The notes under the pieces are model-generated. The model was not told the DNA's origin, made no database searches, and was given only the letters and a program-made list of their open reading frames with translations. Shown here piece by piece: positions 1 to 5,505 of a stretch of 6,442 bases of DNA (the stretch's first letter is position 1; every line of letters starts with the position of its first letter). The stretch is from Pseudomonadota bacterium. GTDB lineage: Bacteria; Pseudomonadota; Alphaproteobacteria; Rhodobacterales; Rhodobacteraceae. Location: the NCBI GenBank assembly GCA_027592105.1, contig JAQCLA010000140.1, positions 1 to 6,442 of the forward strand. The letters run 5' to 3'. A program made the position numbers and the translations under genes.

Positions 1-174
1 GTCATCCCCGGCCTGACAATCTTGCCCCCGCCCCTGCCCTTGGCCGAAGCCATCGCGCGCATCGCCGGACAGAATTGGCAGGTGCCGAACCTGCCGCGGC
101 CTGCACCGCTTTACCTGCGCGCAGCCGATGCCGCGCCGTCCCGCGACGGCGGGCAGGTGATGTTGCCCGCATGA
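1..174 (+). CDS. tsaB: TsaB, tRNA t6A-synthesis partner protein (3' end only)
   Basis: This is the C-terminal 57 residues of a plus-strand gene that begins before the window; it reads in frame from base 1 to a TGA at 172-174. The recognisable part is the tail P-x-P-L-Y-L-R-x-A-D-A-x-P followed by a short linker ending LPA, which is how many TsaB proteins finish. TsaB is an inactive relative of the TsaD/Kae1 ATPase fold; it pairs with TsaD and TsaE to make N6-threonylcarbamoyladenosine at position 37 of ANN-decoding tRNAs in the cytoplasm. The next gene, a rimI-like acetyltransferase, starts inside the stop codon, and tsaB-rimI is a common bacterial pair, which supports the call. The diagnostic N-terminal part lies outside the window, so identity rests on the tail and the neighbour. 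Confidence 0.78.
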   Translation, partial: VIPGLTILPPPLPLAEAIARIAGQNWQVPNLPRPAPLYLRAADAAPSRDGGQVMLPA

Positions 175-593
175 CACCCGCCCGCATGGCCGAGATCCAT
201 GCCGCGGCTTTCGCCGGTCATGGCCAGATTTGGCCCGAGGGCGAGATCGCCGCGATGCTGGCCAAACCGCTCATCCATGCCGTGACCCTTGCGCAAGATG
301 GCTTTGCCTTGGTGCAGATCATCCCCCCCGAGGCAGAGCTTTTGACCATCGCCATCAGCCCCGATGCGCAAGGCAAGGGGCATGGTCGCGCGCTCTTGGC
401 CAGCGTGATGGCGCAAGCGCGGATCGCGGGGGCCACCCGCCTGTTTCTGGAGGTGGCCGCCGATAACCACGCGGCTTTGGCACTTTATCGTTCAACGCAA
501 TTCATCCAAACCGGCCAGCGGCGCGGCTATTATCAGCGCCCCGGCGGGGTTGCTGTCGATGCCATCACATTCGGCTGTGACCTCAGCGCCTAA
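171..593 (+). CDS. rimI: RimI-like GNAT N-acetyltransferase (ribosomal protein S18 alanine acetyltransferase family)
   Basis: A 140-residue single-domain GNAT protein, close to the usual RimI length of about 150. The acetyl-CoA loop is Q67-G-K-G-H-G72, preceded by the beta strand ELLTIAISPDA. The second half carries FLEV (92-95) and ALYRS (104-108), then a segment ending RRGYYQR. Glu94 and Tyr106 match in context and in their 12-residue spacing the catalytic Glu103 and Tyr115 of enteric RimI. RimI acetylates the N-terminal alanine of ribosomal protein S18. The frame stays open upstream to an ATG at 75, but the start at 171 is preferred: it gives the normal RimI N-terminus and an ATGA overlap with the tsaB stop, implying translational coupling; only a weak purine stretch (AGG at 155-157) precedes it. 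An ATG at 186 is a less likely alternative. The substrate could differ from S18, since GNAT specificity cannot be read from sequence alone. Confidence 0.87.
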   Translation: MTPARMAEIHAAAFAGHGQIWPEGEIAAMLAKPLIHAVTLAQDGFALVQIIPPEAELLTIAISPDAQGKGHGRALLASVMAQARIAGATRLFLEVAADNHAALALYRSTQFIQTGQRRGYYQRPGGVAVDAITFGCDLSA

Positions 594-709
594 AAACGCA
601 GCATTCCTATGAAAAATTGACCCAAGGGCAGTTTCACCCTGCAAGGTTTTTGACAGAATCGAGTTGACCGCGCCGCCCGGCTACGCGCTTAATCGCGCAG
701 GGGATGACG

Positions 710-715
710 TATAAT
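710..715 (+). promoter_or_regulatory. Probable -10 element of the transporter operon promoter
   Basis: A perfect TATAAT sits 68 nt before the binding-protein start codon, so transcription would begin near 722 and leave a leader of about 62 nt. No good -35 is found at normal spacing: the bases at 687-693 (GCTTAAT) match TTGACA poorly. TTGACA at 650-655 and TTGACC at 664-669 are too far upstream to serve this -10. TTGACC at 664-669 with CTTAAT at 688-693 (18-nt spacer) is a weaker alternative promoter. A perfect -10 with a poor -35 fits an activator-assisted promoter, but this is inference. Confidence 0.5.
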
Positions 716-735
716 CCTTGGAAACATTCGCGATG

Positions 736-758
736 CGCGGCACGACGTATGTGCCGCG
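736..758 (+). promoter_or_regulatory. Perfect 8-bp inverted repeat in the operon leader (operator or RNA stem-loop)
   Basis: CGCGGCAC (736-743) and GTGCCGCG (751-758) are exact reverse complements around a 7-nt centre, GACGTAT. The element lies just after the predicted transcription start and ends 25 nt before the start codon of the binding-protein gene. It could be a repressor operator placed to block early elongation, or a GC-rich 5' stem-loop in the mRNA. The centre GACGTAT also occurs at 706-712, overlapping the TATAAT. No T-tract follows, so it is not a terminator. I cannot assign a regulator family from the motif. Confidence 0.5.
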
Positions 759-771
759 ATCCGGTCCAATT

Positions 772-776
772 GGGAG
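772..776 (+). promoter_or_regulatory. Ribosome binding site of the BMP binding-protein gene
   Basis: GGGAG ends 7 nt before the ATG at 784, near-ideal spacing. This favours the ATG at 784 over the in-frame ATG at 790, which would lie 13 nt away. It overlaps the end of a small palindrome, CCAATTGG (766-773). Confidence 0.7.
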
Positions 777-783
777 TTAAATC

Positions 784-1782
784 ATGAACATGAAAACCAC
801 GCTGATGGGCGCTGCTGCTGCACTTGCCATGACCGCCACGGGCGCGCTGGCCGATGGGCCGGCGATCATTTTCGACCTCGGCGGCAAGTTTGACCGCTCG
901 TTCAACGAAGCGGCCTTTAATGGCGCAGAGCTTTGGGCCTCGGAAACCGGCGGCACCTACCGCGAGATCGAACTGACCTCGGATGCGCAGCGTGAACAGG
1001 CGATGCGCCGTCTGGCCGAAGCGGGCGCCAACCCCGTCGTGATGGCGGGCTTTAGCCAAGCGACCGCTTTGTCCGTCGTGGCCCCTGACTACCCCGACAC
1101 CACCTTTGTCATCATAGATGGCGTGGTTGACGCCCCCAATGTGCGCTCGGTCATCTTCTCGGAACATGAAGGCTCCTACCTGGTCGGCATGCTAGCCGCC
1201 ATGGCCTCTGAATCAGGCACCGTCAGCTTCGTGGGCGGCATGGATATTCCGCTGATCTCGCGCTTTGCTTGCGGCTATGCGCAGGGTGCCGCCGCCGTGA
1301 ACGGCGACATCACCGTGATCGCGAACATGACCGGCACCACTGGTGCGGCATGGAACGACCCGGTGCGTGGTGGTGAATTGACCCGTGGTCAGATCGCCCA
1401 AGGCTCGGATGTGGTCTTTGCCGCCGCTGGCGGTACCGGGCTTGGCGTGCTGCAAGTGGCCGCCGATGAAGGCATCTTTTCGGTCGGCGTGGACAGCAAC
1501 CAAAACCACCTTCACCCCGGTTCGGTCCTGACCTCGATGCTCAAGCGCGTCGATGTGGCCGTGCATGACGCCTTCACTACCGGCGCCGAAGTGGCGACCG
1601 GCATCCATGTCTTCGGCCTTGCCGAAGAGGGTGTGGGCTATGCGCTCGATGAGAACAACGCCGAGTTGATCACCGCCGAGATGCAGGCCGCCGTGGACAC
1701 TGCGCGCGCCGCCATCATCGCGGGCGATATCATGGTGCATAACTTCACCGATGACGGCACCTGCCCCGTGCAGATGCAGTAA
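784..1782 (+). CDS. BMP/PnrA-family ABC transporter substrate-binding protein, probably nucleoside-specific
   Basis: A 332-residue periplasmic binding protein of the BMP (TmpC/PnrA, Med) family, normal length. Residues 1-23 form a signal peptide with a lysine, an alanine-rich core and an ALA cleavage site before Asp24; there is no lipobox cysteine, so the protein should be soluble in the periplasm rather than a lipoprotein. Family motifs appear in order: GGKFDRSFN (33-41), the IDG turn (111-113), EHEGSYLVGMLAA (127-139), FVGGMDIP (149-156), AAGGTGLGV (214-222), GVDSNQN (235-241) and LTSMLKRVDVAV (249-260). Two cysteines, Cys163 and Cys327, could form a disulfide after export. Characterised relatives such as treponemal PnrA bind purine nucleosides. 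Its place as first gene before an ATPase, two permeases and a PNP supports a nucleoside ligand, although purine-base binding is not excluded. It has its own promoter region and a hairpin just downstream that may keep its mRNA abundant. Confidence 0.93.
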   Translation: MNMKTTLMGAAAALAMTATGALADGPAIIFDLGGKFDRSFNEAAFNGAELWASETGGTYREIELTSDAQREQAMRRLAEAGANPVVMAGFSQATALSVVAPDYPDTTFVIIDGVVDAPNVRSVIFSEHEGSYLVGMLAAMASESGTVSFVGGMDIPLISRFACGYAQGAAAVNGDITVIANMTGTTGAAWNDPVRGGELTRGQIAQGSDVVFAAAGGTGLGVLQVAADEGIFSVGVDSNQNHLHPGSVLTSMLKRVDVAVHDAFTTGAEVATGIHVFGLAEEGVGYALDENNAELITAEMQAAVDTARAAIIAGDIMVHNFTDDGTCPVQMQ

Positions 1783-1805
1783 GCCTTGGTGAAGTGATAC
1801 CGGCG

Positions 1806-1836
1806 CGGGCCGTGGTGCGATGAACACCGCGGCCCG
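1806..1836 (+). other. Strong intercistronic hairpin (12-bp stem, 7-nt loop)
   Basis: CGGGCCGTGGTG (1806-1817) pairs with CACCGCGGCCCG (1825-1836) over 12 bp with a single G-U wobble, around the loop CGATGAA. It begins 23 nt after the binding-protein stop and ends 36 nt before the ATPase start. No run of T follows, so it is unlikely to be a full intrinsic terminator. The usual explanation for such a stem after the binding-protein gene of an ABC operon is a 3' end stabiliser or partial attenuator that lets the binding protein exceed the membrane parts. Confidence 0.75.
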
Positions 1837-1844
1837 TTCCACAT

Positions 1845-1856
1845 CGGATGCATCCG
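1845..1856 (+). other. Perfect 12-bp palindrome beside the ATPase ribosome binding site
   Basis: CGGATGCATCCG is exactly self-complementary. Its last G is the first base of GGGGGA (1856-1861), the only credible ribosome binding site for the ATPase gene, 11 nt before its ATG. As DNA it could be a dimer binding site. As RNA, GCATCC (1850-1855) could instead pair with GGATATGC (1859-1866) with a 2-nt bulge and a 3-nt loop, covering part of the binding site. Either role is inference. Confidence 0.4.
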
Positions 1857-1872
1857 GGGGATATGCGATCAG

Positions 1873-3405
1873 ATGACCGACGCGCCAGCCATTGAACTCA
1901 GGGGCATATCCAAAGCCTTTGGCCCCGTGCAGGCCAACAAGGATATCGCGATGTCCGTCGCGCGCGGCACGATCCACGGGATCGTGGGCGAGAACGGCGC
2001 GGGCAAATCCACGCTGATGTCGATCCTCTATGGCTTCTACAAGGCCGACCGGGGCGAGATTTTCATCAATGGCAAAGCCACCGCCATTCCCGACAGCCAA
2101 GCCGCGATCCGCGCGGGCATCGGCATGGTGCATCAGCATTTCAAGCTGGTCGAGAATTTCACCGTGGTCGAGAATGTGATCTTGGGCGCCGAAGATGGGG
2201 CGATGCTGCGCCCCTCCATCGCCAAGGCGCGCAGGCTTTTGACCGAGCTATCCGAGGAATACGGGCTGAAAGTCGATCCCGACGCGATCATCGAGGATCT
2301 GAGCGTCGGCCATCAGCAACGGGTCGAGATCCTCAAACAGCTTTACCGCCATGCCGATATCCTGATCCTTGATGAGCCCACAGGCGTTCTGACCCCCTCC
2401 GAGGCGGATCAGCTGTTCCTCATCCTCGAACGGCTACGCGCCGAGGGGAAAACCATTATCCTGATCACCCACAAGCTGCGCGAGATCATGGAGATCACCG
2501 ACACCGTCAGCGTGATGCGGCGCGGCGAGATGACCAATACGGTCAAGACCGCAGATACATCGCCCGCAGCACTGGCCGAGATGATGGTGGGCCGCAAGGT
2601 GCTGTTGCAGGTCGATAAAACCCAAGCCCAACCCGGCGAGGTGGTGTTATCCGTCCGTGATCTGCGCGTCACGCGCGGCGGGGTGACCCGGCTCAAGGGC
2701 GTGTCATTCGACATTCGGCGTGGTGAGATCCTCGGCATCGCGGGTGTGGCGGGCAATGGGCAGACAGAACTGCTCGAAGTGCTGGGCGGCATGATCGCGG
2801 CATCGGGTGGCAGTGTCAGCTTGTTTGGCCAACCCCTCGATATCACCGGAACCGCCGCCAATGGGCAGACGCGGCGCGCGCGCGGCATCGGCCATGTGCC
2901 CGAGGACCGGCAAACCGAAGGGCTAATCATGCCCTTCGAGGCATGGGAAAACGTGGCCTTCGGCTATCATTTCGACCCGAAATACAATTCCGGCCCGCTG
3001 ATGGACAATGCCGCGATCCGCGCCGATTGCGCCGACAAGATGGCGCGCTACGATGTGCGCCCGCCCAATCCGCGCCTGCCTGCGCGCAATTTCTCAGGTG
3101 GCAACCAGCAAAAAATCGTGGTCGCCCGCGAGATGGACCGCGCCCCCGACCTGCTTTTGGTGGGCCAACCCACGCGCGGCGTCGATATAGGTGCGATTGA
3201 ATTCATCCACAAACAGATCATCGCTCTGCGCGATCAGGGCAAGGCGATCTTGCTCGTCTCCGTGGAACTCGACGAGATCATGGGCCTATCCGACCGGATC
3301 GCCGTGATGTTCGACGGGCAGATCATGGGCGAACGCCTGCCGCAGGACACCGACCAGAACGCGCTTGGCTTGTTGATGGCGGGCGTGACCGAGGGGGCGG
3401 CATAA
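1873..3405 (+). CDS. ABC transporter ATPase with two nucleotide-binding domains (nucleoside/sugar importer type)
   Basis: A 510-residue tandem ATPase of the RbsA/YufO type that would sit on the inner face of the membrane and power the two permeases. The first half is complete: Walker A GENGAGKST (39-47), Q-loop Gln88, a variant signature LSVGHQQR (143-150), Walker B ILILDEPT (163-170) with Glu168, and switch His200. The second half (from about residue 257) is degenerate: GVAGNGQT (291-298) has Gln in place of the Walker A lysine, LLLVGQPT (427-434) has Gly-Gln where Asp-Glu is expected, and the switch histidine position is Val464. Its signature FSGGNQQK (407-414) is intact. This asymmetry is usual in the family and implies one main hydrolysis site. 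The start at 1873 gives the expected N-terminus; GGGGGA lies 11 nt upstream, a rather long spacing. The stop TAA shares its last A with the next ATG. Confidence 0.95.
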   Translation: MTDAPAIELRGISKAFGPVQANKDIAMSVARGTIHGIVGENGAGKSTLMSILYGFYKADRGEIFINGKATAIPDSQAAIRAGIGMVHQHFKLVENFTVVENVILGAEDGAMLRPSIAKARRLLTELSEEYGLKVDPDAIIEDLSVGHQQRVEILKQLYRHADILILDEPTGVLTPSEADQLFLILERLRAEGKTIILITHKLREIMEITDTVSVMRRGEMTNTVKTADTSPAALAEMMVGRKVLLQVDKTQAQPGEVVLSVRDLRVTRGGVTRLKGVSFDIRRGEILGIAGVAGNGQTELLEVLGGMIAASGGSVSLFGQPLDITGTAANGQTRRARGIGHVPEDRQTEGLIMPFEAWENVAFGYHFDPKYNSGPLMDNAAIRADCADKMARYDVRPPNPRLPARNFSGGNQQKIVVAREMDRAPDLLLVGQPTRGVDIGAIEFIHKQIIALRDQGKAILLVSVELDEIMGLSDRIAVMFDGQIMGERLPQDTDQNALGLLMAGVTEGAA

Positions 3406-4523
3406 TGGACAAGATGCCGAAATGGGCCGATGTGGTGCTCATCCCGCTGATCAGCGTGATCCTTGCGCTTTTGGTGTCAGGTTTGGTCGTGGCGATCATC
3501 GGCGAAAGCCCTTGGCGGGCGATGCAGGTGATGGTCAAGGGCGCTTTCGGCTCGGCCTATGGCTGGGGCTATACGCTTTATTACGCCACGAATTTCATCT
3601 TCACGGGGCTGGCCGTCGCAGTGGCCTTTCACGCGCGGCTTTTCAATATCGGGGGTGAGGGGCAAGCGGCCCTTGGCGGCTTGGGCGTCGCGGTGATCTT
3701 GCTGGCTGTGGATTGGCCGCATTGGACCCTCGCGCTTGCCGCCGCGATGGGCTTTTCCATGCTCTTTGCCGCCACATGGGCCGCGATCCCGGCCTATCTG
3801 CAAGCCAAGCGCGGTAGCCATATCGTGATCACGACGATCATGTTCAACTACATCGCCTCGGCGCTTTTGGTCTATTTGCTCGTCAATGTCCTCCGCGTGG
3901 AAGGGTCGATGGCGCCGGAAAGCGCAAGCTTCGCGGCCGCGACCCATCTGCCAAGCGCGGCCGATTTCGCGGGCGGGCTTGGCTTTCGCGGCTCGACGCC
4001 ACTCAACATCTCGATCTTTTTGGCGTTGATCGCCTGCGTGCTGGTCTGGCTTTTGATCTGGCGCACAAGGCTGGGCTACGAGATCCGCGCCTTTGGCCAT
4101 TCCGAAACGGCGGCCGTTTATGCGGGCATCAACCCCACCAAGATCATCATGATCACCATGCTGATCTCGGGCGCGCTGGCGGGCATGATGGCGATCAATG
4201 TCGTGATGGGCGAGGCCGAGCGCTTGGTGCTCGATTTCGTCGAAGGGGCGGGTTTCGTGGGCATCGCGGTGGCACTCATGGGCCGCTCGCACCCGGTGGG
4301 CGTGGTGCTGGCCGCCCTTCTCTTCGGCGCGCTTTACCAAGGCGGGGCCGAGTTGCAGTTCGAAATGCCCGCCATCAGCCGCGAGATGATTGTCGTGATC
4401 CAAGCCCTCGTGATCTTGTTCACCGGCGCGCTCGACAACATGGTGCGCATGCCGGTGCAAAAGCTTTTCCTCGCGCTCAAGCGCCGCCGCGATGACGCCG
4501 CGCGCCCCAACCCGACGGAGTGA
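3405..4523 (+). CDS. ABC transporter permease, BPD_transp_2 family (first permease)
   Basis: A 372-residue inner-membrane protein with a strongly hydrophobic N-terminal helix (about residues 10-33) and further hydrophobic segments throughout, as expected for this family. Landmarks are FNIGGEGQ (80-87), the loop TRLGYEIRAFG (221-231) leading to AAVYAGINP (236-244), and GFVGIAVALMGRSHPVGV (283-300). These match the longer permease of BMP-type nucleoside importers (YufP-like), which pairs with the second permease to form the membrane channel. The C-terminus is basic (KRRRDD), consistent with a cytoplasmic tail. The start shares one base with the ATPase stop (TAATG), and GAGGGGG at 3391-3397 provides the ribosome binding site, so its translation is probably coupled to that of the ATPase. 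Confidence 0.93.
   Translation: MDKMPKWADVVLIPLISVILALLVSGLVVAIIGESPWRAMQVMVKGAFGSAYGWGYTLYYATNFIFTGLAVAVAFHARLFNIGGEGQAALGGLGVAVILLAVDWPHWTLALAAAMGFSMLFAATWAAIPAYLQAKRGSHIVITTIMFNYIASALLVYLLVNVLRVEGSMAPESASFAAATHLPSAADFAGGLGFRGSTPLNISIFLALIACVLVWLLIWRTRLGYEIRAFGHSETAAVYAGINPTKIIMITMLISGALAGMMAINVVMGEAERLVLDFVEGAGFVGIAVALMGRSHPVGVVLAALLFGALYQGGAELQFEMPAISREMIVVIQALVILFTGALDNMVRMPVQKLFLALKRRRDDAARPNPTE
4517..4520 (+). promoter_or_regulatory. Ribosome binding site that fixes the start of the second permease
   Basis: GGAG lies 7 nt before the ATG at 4528. It is embedded in the last codons of the first permease. The open frame extends back to an ATG at 4492, but that start has no comparable site and would add 12 polar residues (MTPRAPTRRSEI), so 4528 is chosen. 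Confidence 0.75.
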
Positions 4524-4527
4524 GATC

Positions 4528-5505
4528 ATGGATTTCCTGACCATCTTGCAAATCCTTGACAGCACCGTCCGGCTGGCCACACCGCTTTTGCTCGCCTGCC
4601 TCGCCGGGCTATGGTCGGAACGCGCGGGCATTTTCGATATCGGGCTTGAGGGTAAGATGCTGATCGCGGCGTTTTTCGCCGCCGCCATCGCCTATACCTC
4701 GGGCTTGGTCTGGGTCGGGCTCTTGGCCGGGATCGCCGCCTCGATAGTGCTGGCACTTTTGCATGGCTTGGCCTCGATCACCTTTCGGGGGAATCAACTG
4801 ATTTCCGGCGTCGCGATCAATTTCTTGGCCGCCGGTCTGGCCGTGGTGATCGCCCAGACATGGTTCGCTCAAGGCGGCCGCACCCCGCAGCTGTCGTCGG
4901 ATGCGCGTTTTGCCAATATCGAATTGCCGGGCGCGGCAACCCGCATCCGCGACATCGCCCAGCAAGGGCCGCTGGGGCAAACCTATTCCGAGCTGATCTC
5001 GGGCCATTCGATCCTTGTCTATCTGGCATTGGCCTGCGTGCCGCTGACTTGGTGGCTGCTGTATCGCACGCGCTTTGGCCTGCGGCTGCGCGCGGTGGGC
5101 GAAAACCCGGCCGCGGTCGACACAGCTGGGATCTCGGTCGTGGGCCTGCGCTTTGCCGCCGTGCTGATCGCGGGCGTTTTGTGCGGGATCGCCGGGGCGT
5201 ACCTTTCAACCGCGCTCTCGTCTGGTTTCGTCAAGGATATGAGCGCCGGGCGCGGTTTCATCGCGCTGGCCGCCCTCATCTTCGCGAAATGGCGGCCTTG
5301 GTATGCGCTGTCGGCTTGCCTTTTGTTCGGGTTCTTCGACGCGGTCGGCAATCGCTACCAGAACATCCAGCTGGGCGAGTTCATCGTGCCGGTGCAGTTC
5401 ATGCAGGCCCTGCCCTATATTCTCGTGGTCATCGTACTGGCGGGCCTTGTAGGCAAGGCCATACCGCCGCGCGCGGGGGGGGAGCCCTATGTCAAAGAAC
5501 GCTGA
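4528..5505 (+). CDS. ABC transporter permease, BPD_transp_2 family (second permease)
   Basis: A 325-residue multi-spanning inner-membrane protein, slightly shorter than the first permease as is typical for the YufQ-like partner. It begins with a hydrophobic segment and shows LWSERAGIFDIGLEGKM (28-44), GNQLISGVAINFLAAG (88-103), TRFGLRLRAVGENPAAVD (181-198) and GRGFIALAALIFAKWRPW (241-258). All are landmarks of the family, and the E-G-K/Q and GENP-type loops are the likely contact points with the ATPase. It begins 4 nt after the first permease's stop codon. Its last 17 nt overlap the PNP gene, and its end contains a G8 tract, described separately. Role: second half of the translocation channel for the imported nucleoside. 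Confidence 0.93.
   Translation: MDFLTILQILDSTVRLATPLLLACLAGLWSERAGIFDIGLEGKMLIAAFFAAAIAYTSGLVWVGLLAGIAASIVLALLHGLASITFRGNQLISGVAINFLAAGLAVVIAQTWFAQGGRTPQLSSDARFANIELPGAATRIRDIAQQGPLGQTYSELISGHSILVYLALACVPLTWWLLYRTRFGLRLRAVGENPAAVDTAGISVVGLRFAAVLIAGVLCGIAGAYLSTALSSGFVKDMSAGRGFIALAALIFAKWRPWYALSACLLFGFFDAVGNRYQNIQLGEFIVPVQFMQALPYILVVIVLAGLVGKAIPPRAGGEPYVKER
5475..5482 (+). repeat. G8 homopolymer at the permease/PNP junction
   Basis: Eight consecutive G bases lie in the permease codons for Ala-Gly-Gly-Glu and run directly into GGAG (5481-5484), which ends 4 nt before the PNP start. The tract therefore serves both the end of one protein and the ribosome binding site of the next. Losing one G puts the permease frame in register with the PNP ATG with no stop between. 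Slippage is possible in principle; nothing in a single sequence shows that it occurs. Confidence 0.7.

Noticed and set aside
75..170. Upstream in-frame extension of the rimI frame to an ATG at 75
   Set aside because: It would add 32 low-complexity Ala/Arg-rich residues overlapping tsaB; the ATGA start at 171 gives a normal RimI N-terminus.
323..329. C7 tract in rimI as a possible slippage site
   Set aside because: It encodes ordinary Ile-Pro-Pro residues in an intact frame; no second feature suggests phase variation.
625..651. Possible rimI terminator: AGGG/CCCT (or GCAG/CTGC) stem followed by TTTTT
   Set aside because: The stem is only 4 bp and the T-run begins 6 nt after it, too weak and too far for an intrinsic terminator.
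766..773. CCAATTGG palindrome before the binding-protein gene as an operator
   Set aside because: Eight base pairs without spacer or repeat; too short to separate from chance.
1213..2139. A 308-codon minus-strand open frame across the binding-protein/ATPase junction
   Set aside because: It crosses two well-supported genes and the hairpin region, and its composition is that of an antisense shadow.
2740..3180. Second ATPase domain as a broken or mutated domain
   Set aside because: Loss of the Walker A lysine and catalytic Glu in the second half is characteristic of this transporter family, and the frame is intact.
3477..4688. A 403-codon open frame on the minus strand opposite the two permease genes
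   Set aside because: It is rich in His, Arg, Asp and Gly with no family motif, as expected from the antisense of GC-rich coding DNA. The plus strand encodes clear permeases.
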